Part shown: one piece after another, positions 12,979 to 21,882 of the stretch
Position numbering within the stretch: position 1 is the first letter of the stretch
Layout: each line of letters opens with the position of its first letter
NCBI RefSeq assembly: GCF_001425055.1
Contig: NZ_LMDK01000016.1
Span: 533,803-597,802, forward strand
Reading direction: 5' to 3'
From: Pelomonas sp. Root1237
GTDB lineage: Bacteria > Pseudomonadota > Gammaproteobacteria > Burkholderiales > Burkholderiaceae_C
DNA: 64,000 nucleotides
Program-made: the position numbers and the translations under genes
The notes under the pieces: model-generated
The model's database searches: none
The model's input: the letters and a program-made list of their open reading frames with translations, nothing else
Told to the model about the DNA's origin: nothing

Positions 12979-14919
12979 TCAGCGACGTCCGCCGTAGCCG
13001 CCGCCGGAGCGACCACCACCGCCGCCACCACCGCCACCGCCACCCTTGCCACCGCGGCCACCACCACCGCCGCGGCGCAGGAAGGCGTCGCCGCCGATAT
13101 AGCCCACCGAGGTCTGCATCGGATCGGGTTCACGCGGGCCATTACCCTTGTTGCCACCGCCCTTGCCTTGCCTGTTGTCCTGCTGGCTGCCACCGGCGCC
13201 AAAGCCCTGAGGCAGGCCGCGCTTGCCGCTCGTCGCATGGCGGCGGTCGAAGGTCTGCTCCAGCGGGTTGACGTGATGCGGAATGAAGCCGTCATCCTCC
13301 TCATCGTCACGGCGCGCGGCGCGCTCCTCGCGCGGCGGACGCGCTTGCTGCGGCTGCGGCGCCTCGGGCGGGCGGCTCGGGCGCGGGCCGCCACTGCCGC
13401 TGTGGCGCTCGTCGTTGCGGCGCTTGTTGCGGTCGTTCTTGTTGCCTTGGCCCTGCTGCTGTTGCGGCTGGCCCTTGCCCTGCCCTTGCCCGAAGTTCTG
13501 GCCCTGGCCACTGTTGGAGGTATGACCGGCCAGGCGGCGGATGACGCGCACGTCGTCGTCGCCCAGTTCCACCCAGACGCCACGCTTCAAGCCGCGCGGC
13601 AGCACGACGGTGCCGTAGCGGATGCGGATCAGGCGGCTGACGACCATGCCGACAGCCTCGAAGAGCTTGCGCACTTCGCGGTTGCGGCCCTCGGTGATGA
13701 CGACGCGGTACCAGCGGTTGGCGCCTTCGCCGCCACCGTCCTCGATGCTCTTGAAGGAGGCCACTTGACCTTCGACGTTGACGCCTTCGAGCAGCTTGGC
13801 GCGCTGCTCGTCGCTCAGCGCCCCCAGCACCCGGGCCGCGTACTCACGCTCCACGCCGAAGCGCGGATGCATCAGTTGGTTGGCCAGTTCGCCGGAATTG
13901 GTGAACAGCAGCAGGCCTTCGGTGTTGATGTCCAGGCGGCCGACGGACTGCCATTTCTGGCCCTGCACGCGCGGCAGCGAGCGGAACACCGTCGGGCGGC
14001 CTTCCGGGTCGTTGAAGGTCGAGACCTCGCCTGTGGGCTTGTGATAGGCCAGGATGCGCGGGTTCGGCGGCGAGATGCGCACGCGCACCTCCTTGCCATT
14101 GACGCGCACCCGGTCACCGAAGGAGATGCGCTGGCCGACGTGGGCGACCTCGCCGTTCACCTCGATCTTGCCCTCGGCGATCCATTCCTCGATGTCGCGA
14201 CGCGAGCCGATACCGGCCTGGGCCAGCACCTTCTGCAGCTTGGGGGCATCGGCATCCGGCGCCAGCACGCGCTTGGCTTCACCCTCAGCACCCTCCTCCA
14301 CCGCTTCGTCAGCCTCGGGCCGCAGTTGTGGTGGCTCGCCCACCGGCCCTTCGGATTCGGCGTCCAGATTGCCCGACAGCACATCGGCGAAGCGCGCCCC
14401 CGCGGCCTCGACGAGTTCTGGCGCCACGACCGCGCCAGGCAGTTCATCCCCGCCCGCGACCGGGGCGTCCTGACGCTCCGCACGGTCCTTGCGGTTGCGG
14501 CGACGGTTGCGGCCTCGGCCGCCACGCTCGCCGTCCTCACCCGCCTCGCCGTCATTCCCTTCGTCATCCGCCTGACCACTCGCCGCAGCCGGAGCGGCCG
14601 ACGCCTCTTCCGCCAACGTGAAGATGGGCACTTCGGCAGGCGCGGTCGCCCCCTCAGCGGCGGCAGCCTTGCGCGGCGCGCGCTTGCGGGCCGGCGCAGG
14701 CGCCTCGTCGGCGGGCGCTGCCTCGGGCGCAGGCGCTGCCTCTTCCACCACCGCCTCAGCGGCCTTGCGGCGGGTGCGCTTCACCGCCACGGGCGCTTCG
14801 GCCTCGGGTGCGGTCTCGGCGGGTGCCTTGACCGTCGTGCGGCGCCGCTTGGGCGCGGCAGGCGCTTCGGCGTCGGCGTCGGGAGGCAGGGACTTGTCTT
14901 GGTCGGCAGCGTCGTTCAT
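12979..14919 (-). CDS. rluB: RluB-family 23S rRNA pseudouridine synthase with long low-complexity tails
   Basis: RluB makes pseudouridine 2605 in 23S rRNA. The catalytic core is ordinary: an S4 domain at about 225-280 and a RsuA/RluB domain at 287-465 with catalytic Asp330 in the motif GRLDINTEG. The tails are not. About 220 N-terminal residues are Ala/Pro/Glu/Lys/Arg-rich and about 175 C-terminal residues are Gln/Gly/Arg-rich, ending in a run of eleven glycines. The protein is 646 residues against about 290 in E. coli; extended forms are known in beta-proteobacteria. The start overlaps the scpB stop by four bases. Confidence 0.93.
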   Translation of the reverse strand: MNDAADQDKSLPPDADAEAPAAPKRRRTTVKAPAETAPEAEAPVAVKRTRRKAAEAVVEEAAPAPEAAPADEAPAPARKRAPRKAAAAEGATAPAEVPIFTLAEEASAAPAAASGQADDEGNDGEAGEDGERGGRGRNRRRNRKDRAERQDAPVAGGDELPGAVVAPELVEAAGARFADVLSGNLDAESEGPVGEPPQLRPEADEAVEEGAEGEAKRVLAPDADAPKLQKVLAQAGIGSRRDIEEWIAEGKIEVNGEVAHVGQRISFGDRVRVNGKEVRVRISPPNPRILAYHKPTGEVSTFNDPEGRPTVFRSLPRVQGQKWQSVGRLDINTEGLLLFTNSGELANQLMHPRFGVEREYAARVLGALSDEQRAKLLEGVNVEGQVASFKSIEDGGGEGANRWYRVVITEGRNREVRKLFEAVGMVVSRLIRIRYGTVVLPRGLKRGVWVELGDDDVRVIRRLAGHTSNSGQGQNFGQGQGKGQPQQQQGQGNKNDRNKRRNDERHSGSGGPRPSRPPEAPQPQQARPPREERAARRDDEEDDGFIPHHVNPLEQTFDRRHATSGKRGLPQGFGAGGSQQDNRQGKGGGNKGNGPREPDPMQTSVGYIGGDAFLRRGGGGGRGGKGGGGGGGGGGGRSGGGYGGRR

Positions 14920-15668
14920 GCGGATTCGGGCTGGGGTTGCGGGGGCGGGTCGGTGGGGTCGGGATTGGGAAGTGCGGGCGTGCCGTCGTCGCCAAACAGG
15001 CTCAGACTCGGGACGATCTCTTCGGCAGGCGGCTCGGCAGGGATTTCGGCGGGCGTTTCAGCGAGCGTTTCAGCGGAAGCCTCGGCCGGCAACTCAGCGT
15101 CTTCTGAGTTGTCCAGCAGCTGGCCCTGCAGCGCCTCGAAGGCTGGCGGGGCTTCGCCGCCAATGTCCAGGGCGGGCAACTGTTCCAGGCTGGCCAGGCC
15201 CAGGTCGTCCAGGAAGGACTTGGTCGTCGCGTACAACGCCGGGCGGCCCGGGGTCTCGCGGTGGCCGATGGCCTCGATCCAGCCGCGGTCCTCAAGCTGC
15301 TTGACGATCTGGCTGGCGACGACGACGCCACGGATGTCCTCGATGTCGCCGCGCGTAACAGGCTGGCGGTAGGCAATGATGGCCAGCGTCTCCAGCACGG
15401 CACGCGAATAGCGCGGCGGCTTCTCGGGATGCAGCCGGTCGAGGTACTCGCGCAGCTCGGGGCGGCTCTGGAAGCGCCAGCCCGAGGCCAGCGCCACCAG
15501 CTCGACGCCCTTGCCTTCCCAATCGCGGCTCAGCTCGTCAAGCAGGCTGCGCACGGTATCGGCGCCGAGTTCGTCGGCGAACAGGCTGCGCAGCTCGCGC
15601 AGCGTCAGCGGCTGCGAAGCACAGATCAGTGCGGTCTCGAGGACGCGCTTGGCATCCTGGGTGTTCAT
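14916..15668 (-). CDS. scpB: ScpB, segregation and condensation protein
   Basis: ScpB is the winged-helix kite subunit of the SMC-ScpAB chromosome condensation complex. The first 190 residues show the two winged-helix domains ([12 protein letters not shown] near the start; [19 protein letters not shown] in the middle), and a Pro/Glu/Ala-rich acidic tail follows. The ATG at 15668 is preferred to an in-frame TTG at 15692. No scpA is present beside it; in related genomes the two genes are often apart. It is coupled to rluB. Confidence 0.93.
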   Translation of the reverse strand: MNTQDAKRVLETALICASQPLTLRELRSLFADELGADTVRSLLDELSRDWEGKGVELVALASGWRFQSRPELREYLDRLHPEKPPRYSRAVLETLAIIAYRQPVTRGDIEDIRGVVVASQIVKQLEDRGWIEAIGHRETPGRPALYATTKSFLDDLGLASLEQLPALDIGGEAPPAFEALQGQLLDNSEDAELPAEASAETLAETPAEIPAEPPAEEIVPSLSLFGDDGTPALPNPDPTDPPPQPQPESA

Positions 15669-15908
15669 GAACGCAATCGCGCCCTCAATCAAGCCTGGCT
15701 TGGCAATCCGTCCGGGCCTGGGCGCTCACAGCGTTCGGCAGGCAATGCGGACGGGGTCTGTCCGGGCGTCACGGTGGGGCTCAACAGCCTTCCAGCGAAA
15801 CGCGATCGGGGTGGTTGACCGGGCGGGCGGATGAACTGCTAACCGCACGGGTCGCGCACATTTGGCGCGCTGGCTGCCACGACAACCGAGGTGCATTGTA
15901 TAGCCCTG
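15669..15908 (-). other. Intergenic region between scpB and rluD
   Basis: These 240 bases hold no gene I can support. Near the rluD end there is a good -10 element for the minus strand (TACAAT, 15895-15900, within TATACAAT), but no convincing -35. If it is the scpB promoter, the mRNA would carry a leader of more than 200 nucleotides. I found no known riboswitch pattern. Confidence 0.3.
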
Positions 15909-16907
15909 TCAGCCGGGCAGGTCGGCGGCACCGATCTGGGCCCAGGCGGAGGCCAGGTCGGCGGGCAGCGGCGCGGTCAGCACCAGAGGTTCGCCGGTGG
16001 TCGGGTGGGTGAGGGACAGCCGTGCCGCATGCAGGGCCTGGCGCGTGAGGCCCAGGGCCGGCGCGCCGCCATAGAGCACGTCCGCCAGCATGGGGTGGCC
16101 GCTGTGCGTCAGGTGCACGCGGATCTGGTGGGTGCGACCCGTGTGCAGCACGCAATGCACCGCGCTGATGGCCCGGCCATTCACTTCGCCGACACCCAAC
16201 GGAAAGAAATCGGTGCGCGCCGGCTTGCCGAGGTTGGCGGGGGCAATGGACATCTTGACGCGCGACACCGGGTCGCGGCGCATGGCCTGGTCGACGACGA
16301 AAGGCTCCTCGACACGCCCCCAGGCCAGAGCCAGGTATTCGCGGTGCACCTCGCGCGCTGAAATCTGGCGCATCAGCGCCGTGACGGCCGCCAGCGTCTT
16401 GCCGACGACCATGACGCCGCTGGTGTCCTTGTCCAGCCGGTGCACGATGCCGCCGCGCGGCAGCGTCGCTGCGGCGGCGTGATGGGCCAGCAGGCCGTTC
16501 ATCAGCGTACCCGACCAGTTGCCCGCGGCCGGGTGCACGACCAGGCCGGCAGGCTTGTTGACCACCGCCATGTGCTCGTCCTCATAGACGAAGTCCAGCG
16601 CCATGGCCTCGGCACGGAAGGCACGGCTCTCGTCGGTCGGCAGCAATTCGATCTCGACGCGCTGGCCGGCGCGCAGCTTGTGGGCGGCCTTCTCCAGCAC
16701 CTTGCCGTCCACCGTCACGCAGCCGCGCTCGATCAGGGATTGCAGATGGTTGCGCGAGAACTCCGGCGCCCGTGTCGTCAGCCAGCGGTCCAGGCGCTCG
16801 CCATGGCCGGCGGCATCGACATCTGCCGTGCGCCGTTCAGCGTCGCCGGCTTCTTCGACCCCCGGCTCGAATTCGTCCTGACCCCCCACCCTATACTCCG
16901 CGTCCAT
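15909..16907 (-). CDS. rluD: RluD, 23S rRNA pseudouridine synthase
   Basis: RluD makes pseudouridines 1911, 1915 and 1917 in helix 69 of 23S rRNA. An S4 domain lies at the N-terminus (GERLDRWLTT, SRNHLQSLI, VTVDGKV). The catalytic domain has the HRLDKDTSG motif with the active Asp, and RTHQIRVHL near the end. The ATG at 16907 is chosen because AGGGA stands eight bases upstream; an in-frame ATG at 16952 would overlap the bamD start codon and has no ribosome-binding site. It is divergent from bamD, the usual arrangement in this group. Confidence 0.95.
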   Translation of the reverse strand: MDAEYRVGGQDEFEPGVEEAGDAERRTADVDAAGHGERLDRWLTTRAPEFSRNHLQSLIERGCVTVDGKVLEKAAHKLRAGQRVEIELLPTDESRAFRAEAMALDFVYEDEHMAVVNKPAGLVVHPAAGNWSGTLMNGLLAHHAAAATLPRGGIVHRLDKDTSGVMVVGKTLAAVTALMRQISAREVHREYLALAWGRVEEPFVVDQAMRRDPVSRVKMSIAPANLGKPARTDFFPLGVGEVNGRAISAVHCVLHTGRTHQIRVHLTHSGHPMLADVLYGGAPALGLTRQALHAARLSLTHPTTGEPLVLTAPLPADLASAWAQIGAADLPG

Positions 16908-16950
16908 TGTTCCCTGTGACCAGCCGGCAGCATCGCCGTCGACTTCAGAC

Positions 16951-17766
16951 ATGTTTGTTGAGAAATTCAAGACCGCCCGCGTCGTCGCTGGCACTGTCCT
17001 GATGGCGTTCGCGCTGGGCTTGAGCGGTTGCGGCTCCACGGCCAAGGAGGATCCGAACTCCCAGGCGGCGCTGGACAAATTGTATGCAGACGCCAAGGAC
17101 GACCTGAACGCCGGCAGTTACGACCGCGCCATCAAGGCGCTCGAAAAGATCGAAGGTCGCGCCGCCGGCACGACGATGGGCCAGCAGGCGACGCTGGATG
17201 TGGCCTGGGCGTACTACCGCACGGGCGAGCGCGCCCAGGCGATTGCCACGCTGGACCGCTTCATCAAGCTCAACCCGTCCAGCCCGGCGATGGACTACGC
17301 CCTGTACATGAAGGGCATCGTCAACTTCAACGAGGACTTGGGACTGTTCGGCCGCCTGGCCAACCAGGACGTGTCCGAGCGCGACCAGCAGGCCTCGCGA
17401 GAAGCCCTGCTGGCCTTCCGCCAGCTCGTCGAGCAATTCCCCGAGTCCAAGTACGCGGCCGAGGCGACGACGCGCATCAACTTCATCACCAACACGCTGG
17501 CGGCCTACGAGATCCACGTGGCGCGCTACTACTTCAACCGCAAGGCCTACGTCGCCGCGGCGAACCGCGCCCAGTCAGCCGTGGCCGAGTTCCAGTACGC
17601 GCCCGGCATCGAGGAAGGCCTTTTCATCATGGGCGAGAGCTATGACAAGCTCGGCCTGACCCAGCTGCGTGACGACGCCCGCCGCGTGCTCGACAAGAAC
17701 TTCCCCGACAGCCAGTACGCCAACAACGGCGCCAACCGCAAGAAGCCCTGGTGGCAGCTCTGGTAA
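16951..17766 (+). CDS. bamD: BamD, outer-membrane assembly lipoprotein
   Basis: BamD is the essential TPR lipoprotein of the BAM complex. A signal sequence with lipobox LSGC (Cys at about residue 27) is followed by TPR units (ALDKLYADAKDDLNAGSYDRA; QQATLDVAWAYYRTGERAQA). The 271-residue length is normal. Only 43 bases separate its ATG from the preferred rluD start, and no good ribosome-binding site is visible. A strong terminator follows directly, so it is monocistronic. Confidence 0.96.
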   Translation: MFVEKFKTARVVAGTVLMAFALGLSGCGSTAKEDPNSQAALDKLYADAKDDLNAGSYDRAIKALEKIEGRAAGTTMGQQATLDVAWAYYRTGERAQAIATLDRFIKLNPSSPAMDYALYMKGIVNFNEDLGLFGRLANQDVSERDQQASREALLAFRQLVEQFPESKYAAEATTRINFITNTLAAYEIHVARYYFNRKAYVAAANRAQSAVAEFQYAPGIEEGLFIMGESYDKLGLTQLRDDARRVLDKNFPDSQYANNGANRKKPWWQLW

Positions 17767-17776
17767 GTTGAATTGG

Positions 17777-17799
17777 ACGGGCCGCTCAGGCCCGTTTTC
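17777..17799 (+). terminator. Intrinsic terminator after bamD
   Basis: Perfect 7-bp stem ACGGGCC/GGCCCGT with a five-base loop, followed by TTTTC, starting 11 bases after the bamD stop codon. Confidence 0.85.
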
Positions 17800-17804
17800 T
17801 ATTC

Positions 17805-18027
17805 CGGGCCGAGCGCCGGGCCGCTCCCAAGCCGGCCCGACCGGCGATGTGCGCGCGGCTCGATGCCGCGAGCATCGCCGTCCCCGCGGGGGCTGAGGCC
17901 GGACACGGCAAGTCCTGTGGACTTGGCGTGCCTGCCGAAGAGCAGCCGCCCCGTCGGCTGCGCGGTCTGCAAGACCGACCAGACTTGCTCGCGTTCAGCG
18001 ATGCAAGGTTGGGCGAGGGGTCGTCAC
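17805..18027. repeat. Intergenic structured repeat, copy R2 (longest copy)
   Basis: The stretch between bamD and the DinG-like gene is built of successive hairpins. Hairpin E (outer stem GGCGATG/CATCGCC at 17843-17849 and 17873-17879; inner CGCGGC/GCCGCG) is shared, inverted, with R4. Hairpin B (CCCCGCGGGG at 17882), hairpin C (CAAGTCC/GGACTTG, 17909-17925) and hairpin D (GCAGCCG/CGGCTGC, 17942-17961) match R3 in order and flanks but not in arm sequence. The flanks CTGAGGCCGGACAC and GCCTGCCGAAG are identical or nearly so between R2 and R3. No gene is seen in it. Confidence 0.75.
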
Positions 18028-18028
18028 G

Positions 18029-20080
18029 TCACGCCCGTTCTGCATTCAGCAACTGCAACCAGGCCAGGGCCTCGGCTTCGTTGGCCACCGCCGTCATCGG
18101 CGGCAGCGCCGCGCGCAGGCGGCGTCCATAGTTCATGCCCGCCATGCGTGGGTCGCACACCACCAGCAGGCCACGATCGGTCTCGGTACGGATCAGCCTC
18201 CCGGCGCCCTGCTTGAGCGCAATCGCCGCCTCGGCGACGAAATATTCCGAGAAGGCATTGCGCCCCTGGGCCTCCAGGCGCTGCACACGCGCCTCCACGA
18301 GCGGGTCGTTGGGCGGCGGGAAGGGCAATTTGTCGATGATCACGCATTGCAGTGCGTCGCCGGGCACATCGATGCCTTCCCAGAAGCTGGCCGAGCCGAC
18401 CAGGACCGACGCCGGGTTGTCGATGAAGCGCTGCAGCAGCACACGCTTGGGGGCAGCGCCCTGCTGCAGCACGGCGATCGCGTCGCCGGCCTCCTCGAAG
18501 CGCTCACGCAGCGCGTCGGCCACGGTCTGCAGATTGCGCAACGTCGTGGTCAGCACGAAAGTGCGACCGCCTAGCGCCCGTGCCAGGCGTGACGCCAGCA
18601 GAGCAACGCTCGGCGGATGGCTGGGCTCACTGGGCTTTGGGAAACCGCGCGGCACGTAAAGGCGCGCATGAGTCGGATAGTCGAAGGGGCTGCCGACACG
18701 CAGCACCTCGGCCTCGGTCAGGCCAGCGGGCTCGGTGAACCACGTCAATCCTTCGTCGTCGCCCAGCGTGGCCGAGGTGAACACCCAGGCCTTGGGCGGC
18801 CCCTCCAGCTGCTGCTGCATCGCGTCGCGGATGTCCAGGGGCGACTCGACCAGGCGGGCCGCATGCGGGCTGATGTCGATCCAGCGCACGTCTCCCGGAT
18901 CAGGGTCGGTGGCGAACTGTTTGGCCAACTCACGCAACTCTTGGGCCCGCTCACACAGGCGCGCGAAATCGGGCGCGGCCTCGCGCACGGCGGTCAGGGC
19001 CTCCAAGGCCTTGGCCGTCGCCACTTCGACGCCAGCCAGCGCCGTGGCGAAACCGGGCTGGTTCGCCCTCTCCTTCCAGCCCAGCTTGAGTGTGCCGCGC
19101 AGCTCGCGGCCGGCGGTGGCCAGCGGGCCGGCCGCGGCCAGGCGCAGCTCCCGCGCCGCCTTCTCGACACCCGCATGCAGGCCCTGCCAGTCGTGCACGC
19201 CGCGTGCATGGGCCAGGCCCTGGGCCAGCACATCACGCGCGAAATCGATCAGCGAGGCCGTACCCAGCAGCGTGCCGAGGAACTGCACGCCGGCCTCGGC
19301 GAGCTGGTGGGCCTCGTCGAAGATGGCGATCTCGACGCTGGGCAGCAGCTCGGCCACGCCGGTGTCGCGCAGCGTCATGTCGGCGAAGAAGAGGTGGTGG
19401 TTGACGACGACGACATCGGCCTCCATCGCCTCGCGTCGCGCCTTGACGACGTAGCAGCTCTTCCAGTCCGGGCACTCCTGGCCAAGGCAGTTCTCGCGGC
19501 TGGAGCTGACGATGGGGATGATGGGCGAGCGCTCGTCCAAGCCGTCGATCTCGGCAAAATCGCCCGTCGTCGTGCCCAGGGCCCAGCGCTCGATGCGCGC
19601 CAGCGACAGCGCGGTGCGGCGGTCCGGGAACTCGCCGGACACGCGCGCCTCCTTCATGCGGTGCAGGCAGAGGTAGCTGCTGCGCCCCTTCAGCAGCGCC
19701 AGGCGCACCGGCGTGTTCAAGGCCTTGGTCAGTCGCGGCAGGTCGCGCAGGAAGAGCTGGTCCTGCAGGCTCTTGGTGGCGGTGCTGATGAGGGCACGGC
19801 TACCCGCCAGCAGGGCCGGGACGAGGTAGGCGAAGGTCTTGCCGACACCGGTACCCGCTTCGACGACCAGGGCCTGGCGGCGGCTGAGCGCCCGGGCGAC
19901 GGCACGGGTCATCTCCAACTGGGGCGCGCGGGGCCTGTAGCCCCGGTCCAGGCGCGCCAAGGGGCCGTCCAGGTCGAAAGCGGCCAAAACGGCCTGTTCG
20001 AGTTCGTCAGCAGCGGGCGGGGCGGGAGGGGTGGCCTGATCGAGGGCGTCGAGCCAGTCGTCGAGATCAGGCGGGTTCAT
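18029..20080 (-). CDS. DinG/YoaA-type ATP-dependent DNA helicase
   Basis: This is a superfamily 2, XPD-like 5'-3' helicase with an iron-sulfur domain, related to YoaA and DinG and expected to act in DNA repair or replication-fork rescue. With the ATG at 20080 it has 683 residues. Visible are the Walker A motif GTGVGKT (76-82), four Cys spaced as the Fe-S ligands (about 138, 198, 203, 209), DEAH (255-258) and the C-terminal motif QGAGRLIRTETDRG. A TTG ten codons upstream is less likely. It overlaps the small gene upstream by 14 bases. Choosing between YoaA and DinG from sequence alone is not safe. Confidence 0.9.
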   Translation of the reverse strand: MNPPDLDDWLDALDQATPPAPPAADELEQAVLAAFDLDGPLARLDRGYRPRAPQLEMTRAVARALSRRQALVVEAGTGVGKTFAYLVPALLAGSRALISTATKSLQDQLFLRDLPRLTKALNTPVRLALLKGRSSYLCLHRMKEARVSGEFPDRRTALSLARIERWALGTTTGDFAEIDGLDERSPIIPIVSSSRENCLGQECPDWKSCYVVKARREAMEADVVVVNHHLFFADMTLRDTGVAELLPSVEIAIFDEAHQLAEAGVQFLGTLLGTASLIDFARDVLAQGLAHARGVHDWQGLHAGVEKAARELRLAAAGPLATAGRELRGTLKLGWKERANQPGFATALAGVEVATAKALEALTAVREAAPDFARLCERAQELRELAKQFATDPDPGDVRWIDISPHAARLVESPLDIRDAMQQQLEGPPKAWVFTSATLGDDEGLTWFTEPAGLTEAEVLRVGSPFDYPTHARLYVPRGFPKPSEPSHPPSVALLASRLARALGGRTFVLTTTLRNLQTVADALRERFEEAGDAIAVLQQGAAPKRVLLQRFIDNPASVLVGSASFWEGIDVPGDALQCVIIDKLPFPPPNDPLVEARVQRLEAQGRNAFSEYFVAEAAIALKQGAGRLIRTETDRGLLVVCDPRMAGMNYGRRLRAALPPMTAVANEAEALAWLQLLNAERA

Positions 20081-20270
20081 CGGGTTCTGTGGCGGCCTCC
20101 AACCGGGCAATCATGTCGCGCAGAACCAGGCGGCGCTTCTTCAGCCGCTGCAGTGCCAACTCGTCCACCGGCGACTGTTCGACCAGTCGGTCGATCATCG
20201 CGTCGAGGTCGCCATGCTCCATGCGCAGCTCGATGAGCCGCCGGGGCAACGAGTGAAGTTGTTCATCCAT
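20067..20270 (-). CDS. YdcH-like DUF465 small protein
   Basis: A 67-residue charged helical protein with the DUF465 pattern: RLIELRMEHGDLDAMIDRL, then LKKRRLVLRDMIARLE. The family's function is not established. The ATG at 20270 gives the usual family length; a GTG at 20312 is in frame but gives an atypical N-terminus. It overlaps the helicase start, suggesting coupled translation, and is divergent from the PP2C gene. Confidence 0.75.
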   Translation of the reverse strand: MDEQLHSLPRRLIELRMEHGDLDAMIDRLVEQSPVDELALQRLKKRRLVLRDMIARLEAATEPDEPA

Positions 20271-20332
20271 CCAAGGGTTTACGAAGGCGGTTCGATGCGG
20301 GCACAAGCTCACCGACCAGTATAGTTTTCGGC

Positions 20333-21103
20333 ATGCCCTCCCCCACCGCCGTCGGTTTCCGACTCAACGCCGCCACCGGCACCCATCGCGGGGACCGGGC
20401 CTATCAGCAGGATCAGGTGGCCGTCATCGCCCACCCGCGCATAGCGGGCTGCATGATGGGCATCGTGGCAGACGGCATGGGCGGCAAGAGCGGCGGGCGC
20501 AAGGCGGCCGACCAGGTCATCCTGACGGCGCACCAGCTGTTCGAGCGCTATTCGCCCGAGGATGAGCTGCCTGCCGAGCTGCTGAGCCAGATCACGGCGG
20601 AGGCGCACCTGATGATCAAGCTGACGGCCATCTCCGCCGAGGAGGAACCGCACAGCACGATCGCCGGCTTCGTCATCACCAGCGACCGCTGCGTGCACTG
20701 GATCCATTCCGGCGACTCGCGCATCTACTGGTTCCGCGGCGCGCGCCTGGTCAAGCGCTCCATGGACCACTCCTATGTGCAGCGCCTCGTCGACGAGGGC
20801 CAGCTCACCGAGGCCGAGGCCAGCTCGCATCCGCAGAGCAATCTGCTGACGGCCTGCCTGGGCACGGTGCAGGATCCGACGTCGACGTCAGAGCGCTTCG
20901 AGAACCTGGAGGTCGGCGACACGTTGATGTGCTGCAGCGACGGGCTCTGGCACTACTTCACCGCCCAGGAGCTGGGCAGCGTGCTCTACAGCCTGCCGCC
21001 GCGGGAAGCGGCCGAGTTGCTGGTGAGCAAGGCGCGCCAGCGCGCCCGGGGCGGCGGCGACAACCTGTCCGTCGCCATCGTCAAGCTCGAGAACCTCGAT
21101 TAG
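20333..21103 (+). CDS. PP2C-type serine/threonine protein phosphatase
   Basis: A 256-residue PPM-family phosphatase with the metal-binding Asp motifs in order: GDRAYQQDQ (about 20-28), VADGMGG (46-52), HSGDSR (near 126), SDGLW and GGGDNLS near the end. It should dephosphorylate Ser/Thr proteins using Mn2+ or Mg2+. No kinase or FHA gene is adjacent, so the substrate is unknown. A TATAGT at 20320-20325 ends only seven bases before the ATG; if that is the -10, the mRNA would be almost leaderless. The closest gene downstream is convergent. Confidence 0.9.
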   Translation: MPSPTAVGFRLNAATGTHRGDRAYQQDQVAVIAHPRIAGCMMGIVADGMGGKSGGRKAADQVILTAHQLFERYSPEDELPAELLSQITAEAHLMIKLTAISAEEEPHSTIAGFVITSDRCVHWIHSGDSRIYWFRGARLVKRSMDHSYVQRLVDEGQLTEAEASSHPQSNLLTACLGTVQDPTSTSERFENLEVGDTLMCCSDGLWHYFTAQELGSVLYSLPPREAAELLVSKARQRARGGGDNLSVAIVKLENLD

Positions 21104-21109
21104 CGGCCG

Positions 21110-21718
21110 CTACCGCGACGCGGCTGATGCGCCCGGCAACGGCAGGGGCGCAGCCAGCGGCTTGGCCCTGGCCTTCTGTCTGGCCTCGTGCTCGGCAATG
21201 CGCTGCTGCTGACGCTTCTCGCGCACCTCAGCCTGTTCGCGGCGCTTGGCCGCCTCGGCCTCGGACTTGTTTTCGGCCTGCTGACGGCGCCGTGCCGCAT
21301 CTTCCGGGCCGAGCGCGCGGGGCGTGCGGGAGGCGGCCACCGCAGGTGGGGCTGGCGGCGGCGCCGTGAGGATGCGCTCGCGCTTCTGGCCCTCGTCCTG
21401 AGACGCGGCGAGCTCGCGTTCGCGCACGCGCTGGGTCTGGGCTGCCGCGCGGGCACGACGCTCCTCGGCCGCGAGTTCATTTTCCCGTCGCACCAGCGGT
21501 GCCAACGCCTCGTGGCGGCGCCGACGCAGCTCATCCAGGCAGGCAGCGACGGAAAAGCGCTGCTCGCAGTCCAGCTTTTCCTGCGCGAAGCGCTGCTCGA
21601 TGGCGGCGCGCTGGACAGCGACCTCGGCACGCGTGGCCGGCTGAGGTGCTTCCGCACAAGCCACCACGGCCGCGAGCCAGAGCCCCACCAGCAGGCCGCC
21701 GCGACAGCCGGCGGCCAC
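21110..21718 (-). CDS. Secreted coiled-coil protein of unknown function
   Basis: I do not recognise a named family. From a GTG at 21718 the protein has 202 residues: an N-terminal signal-like hydrophobic stretch (GGLLVGLWLAAVVA) ending near a Cys, then a segment with two Cys (LDCEQRFSVAACLDELRRRR) and a long Arg/Glu/Ala/Gln-rich region that should form a coiled coil. The frame stays open further upstream, but that part is intergenic repeat R3, so I exclude it. It is convergent with the PP2C gene and downstream of zapE. Likely periplasmic; role unknown. Confidence 0.6.
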   Translation of the reverse strand: MAAGCRGGLLVGLWLAAVVACAEAPQPATRAEVAVQRAAIEQRFAQEKLDCEQRFSVAACLDELRRRRHEALAPLVRRENELAAEERRARAAAQTQRVRERELAASQDEGQKRERILTAPPPAPPAVAASRTPRALGPEDAARRRQQAENKSEAEAAKRREQAEVREKRQQQRIAEHEARQKARAKPLAAPLPLPGASAASR

Positions 21719-21882
21719 ATCAAGCGGCCGCCGTGGAACCGGCTTTGCCGGGCCACTGGCGGCGCCCCCTCGAAGGGGGCTGAGGCCGGACACAAACGGC
21801 ACGCCGTTTGCGCCTGCCGAAGGGTCGGCCCCTCCGGGGTCGGCGCGGCCTGCAAGGTGCGCGAAGCGAGTAGGGGGTGGCC
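21719..21882. repeat. Intergenic structured repeat, copy R3
   Basis: This copy lies between zapE and the secreted coiled-coil gene. In order it holds hairpin A (CCGGC-TTT-GCCGG, 21740-21752), hairpin B (CCCCC-TCGAA-GGGGG, 21766-21780), the conserved CTGAGGCCGGACAC, hairpin C (CAAACGGC/GCCGTTTG, 21794-21811), GCCTGCCGAAG and hairpin D (21827-21843). Order and flanks match R2; the stems pair with different sequence. Confidence 0.75.

Noticed and set aside
12931-15372. An 813-codon plus-strand frame opposite rluB and scpB
   Set aside because: It lies opposite two convincing genes and is low-complexity Ala/Leu/Thr/Gly sequence.
21100-21855. A second overlapping minus-strand frame of 251 codons near the secreted coiled-coil gene
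   Set aside because: It lacks a signal or conserved pattern, and the other frame has a signal sequence and coiled coil.
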